The position numbers and the translations under genes were made by a program. Positions 24,816 through 34,295 of a DNA stretch of 64,000 bases are shown here, piece by piece. The stretch comes from Panicum virgatum (taxonomy: Eukaryota > Streptophyta > Magnoliopsida > Poales > Poaceae). The notes below the pieces were generated by a model. It made no database searches. It saw only the letters and a program-made list of their open reading frames with translations, and was not told the DNA's origin. Numbering within the stretch: position 1 is the stretch's first letter; each line of letters begins with the position of its first letter. The DNA lies in contig NC_053146.1 of the NCBI RefSeq assembly GCF_016808335.1, forward strand, positions 26,566,938-26,630,937, in the 5' to 3' direction.

Positions 24816-25023
24816 TCATACAATCAAATATTTATTTGTCCAAAAGACCAAAACAGTAGCACTAAGCTAAGGATAAAGACTATAGCGGAGCTAAAGCTAT
24901 GCTATTTAGTGCAGTTATAGTCCAATTTAGCGTCCATAGCTGTCATAGCGGCACAAATACAAATAGCGTAGCAGGAACCCTCAAAAAAGGCTATAGCGAG
25001 GCTATAGCCCGCTATTTAAAACC
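24368..25023. mobile_element. Inverted-repeat element with AAATAGCGGGCTAT ends
   Basis: The left end GGTTTTAAATAGCGGGCTAT is repeated in reverse complement at the right end (about 25004-25023). The interior is full of GCTATAGCG-type motifs in both orientations. It encodes nothing. I could not identify a clear target duplication, so the superfamily is open. The duplication at 24235-24815 has lengthened it. Confidence 0.6.
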
Positions 25024-25686
25024 GTGCTATGTACTGCTAATTGAGTTTTATGGGGATGAAACTCCTCTATCATCCCATAAAACTCTCTCCTTCTCTCTTC
25101 GCCATGTCAGCAAAATTGATGATGTGGCATAGAATTTAATACCATCAAACTCTCCATGAAACTTCCATTGAGAATGGTCTAAGATGACAGGAATCATTTA
25201 AGACTATTGGCATGAGCATTGTTGTCTCGTAACAATTAGATAGGTGCTAATTTTTCTACTTTCTTCCTTGAATAAAAATATTATAAAGGCTCAAATCTAA
25301 GGTGAAAAAATATTATTACGAGATGGTTCTCTTCATGCTTGGTGATATTTATTTATTTTTTGATGAAACAACTTGCTGTATTTATTTATGAGAAGCAAGA
25401 AACACAAACCTTGTGTTTCTGAATTTGTAATTTCCATCGGATATACACTCCACACTAGTCAATTGCATGCTGGAACCTTTATGTTTGTTGTCAATGATCA
25501 ATTGAGCTCTAACGTATAATATATATGTACATACAGCATGAATGGGTTAAATTCACATTGCACATAATAGATGAGTACGCTCATCAGGTTGTATTAGCAA
25601 TCTTTAGAGGCCTTGATTTAGTATTTATGGTAATTAACTTTTGATGTTATAAAATTGGTGTATCTGGCCTTCTACTTTAGCATGTA

Positions 25687-25834
25687 CTCACTCCGTTCAA
25701 AACTATAGGTCGTTTTTGCAGATCTAAATACATAAATTTTGATATGCATCTGAATATACGTTACATCTAAATGCATAGCAATATCTATGCATCTAGATTT
25801 GCTAAAATGATCTACAATTTGGAATGGGGAGCAC
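25687..25834. mobile_element. Short Stowaway MITE
   Basis: The left end CTCACTCCGTTCAAAACTAT and the right end (complement GTGCTCCCCATTCCAAATTG) are imperfect inverted repeats between TA dinucleotides at 25685-25686 and 25835-25836. Length 148 bp. Confidence 0.7.
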
Positions 25835-25986
25835 TAGCTAACGGTAACTAACACAGAAGCGATGTATTGTGCATTGCATTGTAATTCTGTAGACCTTTAA
25901 TTTGGTGTAGGTGGCCTGTTTTCCAAAACTGTTAATCATTCAGAAGTCAAAAAAATACTGGTGTTGGTTCATCTACAAAATATTTA

Positions 25987-26069
25987 CTCCTCTGTTGTTA
26001 ACTATACGATGTTTAGGACAAGCTAATTAAATTATCCTAAACGTCTTATACTTAAGGACGGTCACAGAG
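25987..26069. mobile_element. Miniature Stowaway MITE, almost entirely TIR
   Basis: The two arms (about 35 bp each, ending CTCCTCTGTTG and CTCTGTGACCG) fold onto each other through the core GTTTAGGA. TA flanks both sides (25985-25986, 26070-26071). Length 83 bp. Confidence 0.7.
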
Positions 26070-26934
26070 TATGTTATATATTACTGATCCATCACAGTCG
26101 TTCTTCAACCTCTGACATTCGAACATCTTATCTGTCTATTAGTCTCCCAATCAAGTCCTTAGCCACAGTACTAGATTTTTGCAAGAGTGCGTCACCAAAT
26201 GTCATCTGCAACATGATTTATTCCCCATTCTTTTCTGAAGCAGTCTTCTGTGCATCGCAAGTTTGTCGCTGTCTTTTGGGACACTTGGAGAAAGTTGTGT
26301 ACGACGGGTAAGCGGTAGTGGAACTGGCTTGGACAGTGGCCATGAACGATATGCTCCCTGACTGGGCTTACAACCTGTACCTTTGCTGTCGATCAATCAG
26401 AGGAATCTGGAATTTTTGGCCGGCCTCCATGTTTCCTTCTCCTTTTTTTTTCTCTCTTCTGGTCCCCTTGTACCTGGGCATTTGTCATGTTTTGGAAAAT
26501 ATGAGCGCAAACTGAACATGAGAAACAATGTGGGCATACATGTCAGGTTACTAGGTTAGTGAGCTACCGTGGGCATTTCTGGTCTCGTCTCTAGATAAAT
26601 TAGGTATTGGAAATTGAAGAATTTCGTTTGAGTTTTGTAGGCTACAGAAAATTTGATATCATCATGGTTTGAAAGTCTAGCATGACATATTAACAGATGA
26701 TGAATTATGAAATCAAGCTCTAAAAACGACACTAGATAAGCACAAGGATTTATCCCATGATATTGATGGATCAAGCAGTGCAAACCCTACTACATGTTGG
26801 AGTAGCCACCACGGCTCTTGATCGTCAAGCTTCCTACGGTCATGGCTCTTGAGCAACCCACGCAAAAGGTCCTCAAGCCGGATAAGCCACATGCATTACT
26901 GCATAAATGGCAAGTCTCTCCACTAACCTATCTT

Positions 26935-28242
26935 TTTTAGATTAAAGGAAAAAATTGGTCTCGAACATTCACAGGTAAATGTCTACGACCACAAAGAAAC
27001 ACATCTGGACACAAAGCCAGAAGTTTACGCGAGTACTTAGACTTCAAACGTCCAATCAAAGAACAAAAGACAAGAAAGGAAGAAAAAAGAAAGAAAGCAT
27101 GAATGACTAAACTTCAAACTTCTTCTATGTCCTTCCTTCAACCTTTGCTTTGATCCTCATACAGTAATAAAAATCTAACATCAACTATCTTTTTAGAAAC
27201 TCTTGACGTAAGGATCGTCGATGATCCTGTGCCTTCCGAGCACCCTGTGATCTAGAAATAGCACTGAGTTAATCTCTACCACACAAACAGATTAGACACT
27301 GCAATTGCTCGAAGCTAACCATGGTGTCGCCATCAAGGGCTCCATGATGATGCCTCAAGAGGGGAGCAACATTAAGATGCTGCCACCATCTGAACCAGTG
27401 AGTCAGTTCTTTGGATTTCACCTAGATCTGTCCCTGCAGGTTGACGTCCTCACAGTAGTACGCCTTCAAGAAGGAAAACGATGCCGACAACACCATCACC
27501 ACCAGCACAAGCTAGGCTTTCGCTCGAAAACCTACACTAAGAAGAAATGTATGGCGGCTAGCGACCTTAGGCAGCTGCACCTGAATACCCATAGGGCGCC
27601 CAATAGGACACGATGGGGGGTAGCAATAGGAGGAAAGCCCCCCCACAACGGTGGCCACTAGAGTGACGATGATGTCCTCCACCTTGAGCTCAGCCAAAGA
27701 GAGGATGACTCCGCACGCGCCGTAGGCCATGGGAGCCATGGGCTGTCGTCGTTATCACAGCCGCGGGCTGCACCACCACTGTGGTGGCGAATTGCTCGCC
27801 GGTGATGCGCAGGGGGCGAACCCTGCTCCCCATCGCGGGACCTCTACAGCCCTAAGATGCTGAGCCACTGCCCCCCCCCCCACGGGGAGCCATGGTGCAG
27901 ACCTCCGACCAGCGGGCCCCACCTTGGGTAGCCATGCCGCAAGCTGCCGGATCACCGCCACGGGTAGCCACCAACTGCCTCCGATGACGCCTATGCCGTC
28001 ACCGTCGTTGATGCTTGCGCCGCCATCCATCACCCACGAAACCTCGATCTACATCTAGAGGAAGGGTAAAAGGGGAGGGGTAAAAAGAGAGGAAGATGTG
28101 GAGCTCCTTGCCGCAGCCGTCCTTGCTACCACCGGGCTTCCAGCAACCCTCTCAGGCGGCGGTGAGGCTACGGAGGAGGAGGGGGAGCGGCCCTGGGGAG
28201 GGGGAGGAGCGCAGCCCTAGGCGATCTGGCACTATGCCCCTC
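26935..28242 (-). mobile_element. GC-rich LINE-type retroposon with 15-bp target duplication
   Basis: CCACTAACCTATCTT occurs exactly at 26920-26934 and 28243-28257, bracketing 1.31 kb. On the minus strand the insert begins with GC-rich sequence (about 27500-28240) and ends AT-rich with CTTTAATCTAAAAAA next to the duplication, the layout of a target-primed retroposon. No reverse transcriptase is present. Its frames (27305-27661 plus, 28033-27755 minus and others) have no recognised domain. It resembles the 15386-16805 insertion in organisation. Confidence 0.6.
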
Positions 28243-28459
28243 CCACTAACCTATCTTCTTATCACTTATAAATATATAGGTAACCCCTCAAATCTACTGC
28301 AGCTCCAATGGCTCGAATATGTTTTAATGCCAGAAGATTGATGACAAAGACTTTTACATTGCGGGACCACTGGTATGAACCAATTTTCAATATGTACCTC
28401 GATCTCCGGTGTTACTGTGACATGTGCAATCTTCCTCTTTGCTGGACCTTTCAACATAT

Positions 28460-29077
28460 AGGACCTTTAGCCTTTGAGTGGGTATCACCTGACAAACCAT
28501 GGGTCGGCACTGAACCACCGGTGTAGGATCAAGAACACCGACTAGAGGAGGGGGGGGGGTGAATAGGCGGTTTAAAAACTAAAACCACAAACACTAGAGA
28601 AATTTAATTAGTAAAACAAGAGAGCCCTATGTCATACTACTACTACCTCTAGTTTGGGTTTGCAATCCTGCCCGCAGCCGTCCTTGCTACCACCGGGCTT
28701 CCAGCAACCCTCTCAGGCGGTGAGGCTAGGAGGAGGAGGGGGAGCGGCCCTGGGGAGGGGAGGAGCGCAGCCCTAGGCGATCTGGCACTATGCCCCTCCC
28801 ACTAACCTATCTTCTTATCACTTATAAATATATAGGTAACCCCTCAAATCTACTGCAGCTCCAATGGCTCGAATATGTTTTAATGCCAGAAGATTGATGA
28901 CTAAGACTTTTACATTGCGGGACCACTGGTATGAACCAATTTTCAATATGTACCTCGATCTCCGGTGTTACTGTGACATGTGCAATCTTCCTCTTTGCTG
29001 GACCTTTCAACATATAGGACCTTTAGCCTTTGAGTGGGTATCACCTGACAAACCATGGGTCGGCACTGAACCACCGG
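28460..29077 (+). pseudogene. LINE 3' region, part 1 (left of the Sirevirus), partly duplicated
   Basis: A frame ending PDKPWVGTEPPV (about 29035-29077, also in the duplicate near 28480-28521) continues without interruption across the Sirevirus into NTVERQLFRASMVVTLENG at 41049. The joined pattern (KPWVG, then LFRAS, then a G-A-FW-W pattern) matches the zone after the reverse transcriptase in plant non-LTR retrotransposons, before the zinc-binding zf-RVT segment. How far the LINE extends left is unclear. Confidence 0.6.
29073..29077. other. Left target-site duplication of the Sirevirus (ACCGG)
   Basis: ACCGG precedes the left LTR and is repeated at 41044-41048 right after the right LTR. Five bp is the usual size for LTR retrotransposons. 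Confidence 0.93.
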
Positions 29078-30764
29078 TGTAGGATCAAGAACACCGACTA
29101 GAGGGGGGGGGGGTGAATAGGCGGTTTAAAAACTAAAACCACAAACACTAGAGAAATTTAATTAGTAAAACAAGAGAGCCCTATGTCATACTACTACTAC
29201 CTCTAGTTTGGGTTTGCAACCTAGGATGACAAGATAAATACAATCTCTAGGAAAGTAAAATGCTCAAAGTAAATGCACTAAACAAGATGAGCAAGAGAGA
29301 TAACCGGGCTTGACACAAGAATTTATCCCGTGGTGTCGATGACTTGCCGGTCACCCCTAATCCACGTTGAGGTGGATTCCAAGAGTCAACCGCTCCTCTA
29401 TCAAGAACTCTCTTGATCTTGAGCTGGCTTGAATCAAGGAACCGCTCCACACCTCGATTCCACTAGAGTTGCTCTTCACCACTCCGGTGAGGTGAGCACC
29501 AGACCTCTCACAATCGAAATCGGGGCTCCTCAACAATCTTCTTGGAGGTGCTCCACGAAATCCACTTCTCCAAGCCGTTTAGGGAGCGGCAACTCCCAAG
29601 AGTAACAAGTCGATGACGCTTGCTTGAAGTTTTCTTAGTGCCACAAAGCTCAAACTCTTGATGCAATGCACTAGGATGCTCTCACACTCTCAAGAATGCA
29701 ATCTCTAAGCAAGAATGTGTGAGAGAGGGATGGCTCAGCTCTATTGTGTTAAGAAAGTAGTCCAAATGGCCAAGAGAGCCTCCCAATGGCCGGGCATTGG
29801 GTATATATTGACATCCCCTAAAAAACTAGCCGTTACATTCTTTTCTATGAAATCGCGGACCGTCCGCGGTTCAAAAACCGGACTGTCTGCCCTTATAAAC
29901 CAGTGAGTCAGAGTGCAATGATTGTGTGTCAGAACTAGCCGTTACAGCCATGATGGACCGTCCACGCCCTAGGGGCGGACCGTCAGCGGTTATATGTTCC
30001 AAACCACCAGAGACGAAAAACGTCTCTGGTCACTTTCTCAAATGACCGGCGGACCGTCCGCGCCCCAGGGGCGGACCGTCCACCGTTCAGCCTCAGAACC
30101 CACCAGAGACCCAAAATGTCTCTGGTACAAATGTTAAGTGACAGGCGGACCATCCGCGCCCCAGGGGCGGACCGTCCGCCGTTCAGACCTTAGCGCAACT
30201 AGAGATGCAACGTCTCTGGTAAAATTTTGAGTTATAGGGGCGGACCGTCCGCCCACCTGGGCCGGACCGTCCGCCCTTCATTTTTCAACCCCACCAGAGG
30301 CAGACAGCCTCTCTGTACAGTTCTTAAGAGTACGGCGGACCGTCCGCCCCTCTGGGCCGGACTGTCCGCCCTTAGCCAGTCAGCTCAAACTTTTGGCCTC
30401 TTTTTCAAACTTTTCAAAACGACGTTAGCCCTCATGCATGCATCTAGTTATTTTGAGCAAAATGGCACTAATGACCTGTCAAACATGAGTACACGACCCC
30501 TCTTGATAGTACGGCTATCTATCCAACAAACCCGGTCATTTTTCATCCACTAATCGCCATGTGACCGGTAAAATGCAAAAACCCTATTTGATACCTTTGC
30601 CTTGAGCCCGAGCTTTGCACATCACTTCCCAAACCTAATATGATCACAATCAAATCCCTTTCATCCGTGGATCAACCTATACTCATTATCTCAAATGAAA
30701 TTGTTAATCCACAAACCATTGTCATTAATTACCAAAACTCGAATTAGGGGCCTAGATGCTTTCA
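29078..30764 (-). repeat. Sirevirus 3' LTR (left copy)
   Basis: 1687 bp, TGTAGGATCAAG to ATGCTTTCA. It aligns along its length with 39454-41043 but is about 97 bp longer, owing mainly to a block around 29980-30075 missing from the other copy. Roughly ten GCGGACCGTCCGC-type inverted repeats lie between 29850 and 30375. Confidence 0.93.
29850..30375. repeat. GCGGACCGTCCGC inverted-repeat cluster in the left LTR
   Basis: About ten copies or near-copies of a 13-bp unit whose arms GCGGAC and GTCCGC are exact complements around one C. They are often paired head to head around CCCAGGGGC spacers, at intervals of roughly 20-95 bp. Confidence 0.9.
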
Positions 30765-30779
30765 ATCTCCCCCTTTTTG
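30765..30779 (-). other. Sirevirus polypurine tract
   Basis: On the minus strand AAAAAGGGGGAGAT lies directly before the 3' LTR. Such a tract primes plus-strand DNA synthesis. Its position confirms the element's orientation. Confidence 0.85.
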
Positions 30780-31385
30780 GTAATTGATGACAACACTAAT
30801 TTTGTAGTGATAAAAAGAGTTCAAGTCAACTTTATACACAAGGCATAAGATAGACTTGGAATTGAACTTTGGAAGAACTTACTCATTTTTCTTGAAAATT
30901 TCAGAATATGATATGAATAAATTCACTTAAGTTCGATGAGTAGAGAGAACTCTCCCTTGATATGTGCATATAATTTTGAGTGAATACCAAGAGCACATAT
31001 TGAAGAGATTTGAAAAATTTGACAGAGTTTCCCCTACAAGTGGAAATCGAGGCATACAATATACAAGATATATATAATATGAACTTAACATGATTTACAC
31101 AACCTCAACAAGCTACAAATATTAACATAAATGATAAGAGCATCACAAGCCAACGAAGTTCATCACAAGTTACAAACCAAGTCCGCAAATCTCAACATTC
31201 ATGCAAGACATAAGACATAAATATGCAGAGCAACATAGTTCGACACAAATGAAGTTCAACACAAATAGATCAAGAGTAGCAAGCGGAAGCAAAAGAGAAT
31301 GATCTTCATGTGAAGTCCATGAGCTCCCCCTAGATCCAAGCACTCCAAGGTCCATCTCTCCCTTTGGCATCAATTTCCAAGAAGG

Positions 31386-33178
31386 TCAATCCATCGGCGG
31401 CGGAGGCGGTGGCGGTGGGTAGAACGGCTGATGCGGGTAAAACTCTGGAGGAGGCACTGGTGCTGGGAAGACCGAGTAGAAGTGGCCTGAGAAGCCCGTG
31501 AAAGCAGTACTAAAGGTGTCAAACCTCTGCTCTAGCTGCTGCTACCTCTGCTCAAGCTGCTGAACCTGCTCAGATGAAGGCATGTCCTCAAAGCGAGAGT
31601 CCAAAGCTGCTATATCTGAGTGGAGACTCTCCTGAAACCCTTGCATCTAAGTCATCATGGGCTGGAACATGCTCTCATGAAAGTGCTATGTCATCTGCTG
31701 CTGCATGTTCTGGAAGCCAAGGTTCATCTGACTCTGCATCTGGCTGGCCAAACCCTCAATCTGAGTACTCATCCCCTGCTGCATGGATGCAAAATATGAA
31801 TCAAAATATCCAGCTAGAGGAGCCCACTATGGCTGCACTGGAGGTGGTGGATGTGGCACGACATGCTGTGCTGCAGCTGCTCCCATGTGAGCATCATCAT
31901 CATCATTGTCATCATCCCCATCATGCTCCTCCTCCATATCATCACCAGGAAAAGGAGTCAAGGGCCTCAAGAGAAAAACAGTGTCATTCTTGAACGGTCT
32001 GAATGGAGTGTGCTTGCACTCACAAATCCCTCTGAAGCTAGTCTTGGCCTTGATGATGGACATGATGTAAGGTGCAAAGTAGAGGTTCATCTCAAGGTTC
32101 AGCCTCAGATCTGCCAACTGATACATGATAAGAGCAATAATGTTGATGCTATTTCCATTCATAACATGAGAGATCACATTCCAGTAGAGACCTCTAATCT
32201 TATCCTTGTTCCCACTCTTAGGCATAAAAGTGACTCTTGCAATTTTGTTAATGACTATTGAATGATGACTAAGACCTTGGATGCCCCCAAACACTCTAGG
32301 AATCCCCACATCTGCAGGCTCATAATAAATGGAATAGTCATTCTCATCTAGTGGGTTTTCCAACACAATGTTCACACTTTGCTCACTTGTTATAAAGTTA
32401 TAGTCTAACTGGTTTGCAGCAGCTAATTGAGCAAAGCTAGCATAGTATGTTCTCTTACCAGTTGTCCACCAAATTCTTTCTTCTTCCATGCTGATATCTA
32501 GGGTGGCATAGAACTAGCGAATGACTGTTTCATTCAAATCACACCTATGCTGCAGGAAATTTGCTAGACCCATGTGCTCAAACCTATCAACAAGTGCAGA
32601 CATTAAAGGTTGTGTCCTCATATACCTTAGGTCTATGGTTTGATGTTTGAAGACAATTTTCTTGACCAAATGATCAAAATAGGCATCTCGCTATACCTTA
32701 GTTTTGAAGTAGAGGATGTTGGTGTCGCGTGGAACATTGAGCTGGTTCACTGATCTTGCATTAGCATATGACTCAGTCGTCCACTGTCAGTTTTCTTGAC
32801 CAAATGACCAAAATAGGCATCTCACTGTATCTCAGTTTTGAAGTAGAGGATGTTGGTGTCGCGTGGAACATTGAGCTGGTTCACTGATCTTGCATTAGCA
32901 TATGACTCAATCATCCACTGTCTGCTAGGAAGATCTAGGCCCATCAGGTCACTGACCTCATCCTCTTCTCCATCAACATCTTCCTCTGAAGACTCATCTC
33001 CAACACCCCCAACGGATGATGCAGCAGCCATGTCACTTGGGTTTGGAGCATAATCCACATCATCTGAGTCATCACTATCTCTTTGCCTCTTTGATGTACC
33101 AGCTTTCTTGATCTTTGAAGTAGTTGCTTTGAGAACCTTTCGGGGTGGCCTGAGATCAAGAATTAACCATAAGAACAA
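31386..33178 (-). pseudogene. Extra ORF between pol and 3' LTR of the Sirevirus, broken
   Basis: A minus-strand coding region of about 590 codons follows RNase H, where Copia elements usually have none. The N-terminal part (33178-32822) is Lys- and Asp/Glu/Ser-rich (SDDSDDVDY, SSEEDVDGEEDEV). A central part (32489-31827) includes RIWWTTGKRTYYASFAQLAA and YFAPYIMSIIKAKTSF, reminiscent of the plant ORF-1 proteins of Athila-like elements. The C-terminal part (31826-31386) is Gln/Met-rich, perhaps coiled coil, and ends in a proline run before a TGA. A 134-bp tandem duplication shifts the frame, a stop lies at 32822 and several stops interrupt the C-terminal third. There is no ATG at the start; an AG acceptor-like site lies near 33148. 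Its function is unknown; sirevirus 'env-like' ORFs sit in the same place. Confidence 0.6.
32657..32924. repeat. 134-bp tandem duplication inside the extra ORF
   Basis: Units 32657-32790 and 32791-32924 both begin TTTTCTTGACCAAATGA and contain GAGGATGTTGGTGTCGCGTG. A few substitutions separate them, so the duplication is older than the near-identical ones elsewhere in the window. 134 is 2 modulo 3, matching the frame difference between the frames on either side. Confidence 0.92.
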
Positions 33179-33244
33179 TTATACAGCCATTAGAATCAAC
33201 CCACAATGAAGCATGCCAATTCAGCATCAGTCTGATAAATCTGA

Positions 33245-34035
33245 CACTGGCGGACCGTCCGCTCCCTGAAAGCGAACCGTCCGTGGTTCACTGAACCACC
33301 AGTGCGGACCGTCCGCGGTCAACAGGCGGACTGTCCGCGACCCATCTGTTCTGCACAGTAACTTGAAATTGCCCAAGATTTGATTCAATAACAGTTTGAG
33401 TTCTAGTGCAAATCTACCAACCAAATTTTAGCCACAATATCTCCTCAACACTAGCAACAAATTCCCCCAATTGATTTTACAAATCCATGGTCCAAAAACA
33501 GATCAGAGCACCCCAAACCCTAGCCTCTTTCATGATGAAAACCAAGAACATATGGAGATGAATTAATGAAATACCGAGAGGATATGATGGAGAGTTGCAA
33601 GAAGAGTCCGGGGATGTGATCGGACCGTCCGGGAACCACGCCAAAAATCCTTGACCTTGATGTCTCCCCCACGTGCTTGAGAGAGAAAGAGAGAGGGCTT
33701 TTGAGGGACACACCCATATAAGTCAATCTGGCCGACCCCACCTTTCTGCGCACGGGCGGACCGTCCGCGGGCGCACTCAGAAACCTGTGCAACTGTCCCT
33801 AAGCAGACTGTCCGCGGTCCATGGGCGGACTGTCCGCGGTCCATGGGCGGACTGTCCGCGGTCCATGGGCGGACCGTCTGAGGTGCTTTGCTGGCCTTGC
33901 AGCGGACCGTCCGCGGACCAATGGCGGACAGTCCACAGTTCATTGCTGCGACTGAAAACCTTTCTGCAGAGCCTCTGGTGAACAAATTTTGTGAATGGTG
34001 GACCGTCCACCTCTTACCCGCGGACCGTCCGCGCT
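33245..34035. repeat. GCGGACCGTCCGC inverted-repeat array in the Sirevirus internal region
   Basis: At least a dozen copies or close variants of the same 13-bp inverted repeat as in the LTRs, densest at 33750-33930, where a 22-bp unit (GCGGACTGTCCGCGGTCCAT and two more bases) repeats in tandem. It lies between RNase H and the extra ORF. Confidence 0.9.
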
Positions 34036-34295
34036 ACCAAAATTCTGACAGCTCTGAATTTTGCCAATTTTCACCATTCCAACTTCAAATTGGGATCATT
34101 GCTCATATAAAAATCCAAAAATGTCAAAACTTGCATAAAAACCTTCCAAAGACTCATATGAGCGAGTAGGAACAAAAAGTCAAAATTTAATCAAGTAAAA
34201 TCATGAAAACTCATAAATGGCTCAAAATTCCTTAAAAATGCAGAAAAATGCAACTAGAGATACAAATAAGAACCACATGCCATATGTACTAGTTT

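Larger units (their letters stand above)
25024..26919. other. AT-rich intergenic DNA
   Basis: No exon-like frame on either strand. Two short MITEs lie within it (25687-25834 and 25987-26069). The remainder is unassigned. Confidence 0.5.
28105..29219. repeat. Tandem duplication spanning a retrotransposon insertion junction
   Basis: Copy 1 (about 28105-28665) and copy 2 (about 28666-29219) are almost identical. Each contains the LINE-derived stretch, the ACCGG target site and the first about 145 bp of the Sirevirus LTR, beginning TGTAGGATCAAG at 28522 and 29078. Differences are mainly short deletions in copy 2 plus one substitution (ACAAAGAC versus ACTAAGAC). Only copy 2 continues into the full LTR. 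Confidence 0.88.

Noticed and set aside
31386..33178. A true envelope gene in the Sirevirus
   Set aside because: Position fits, but I see no signal peptide, no membrane anchor and no fusion-type segment, so I call it only an extra ORF.
33563..33985. A 140-codon frame with repeated peptides
   Set aside because: It is a translation of the GCGGACCGTCCGC array.
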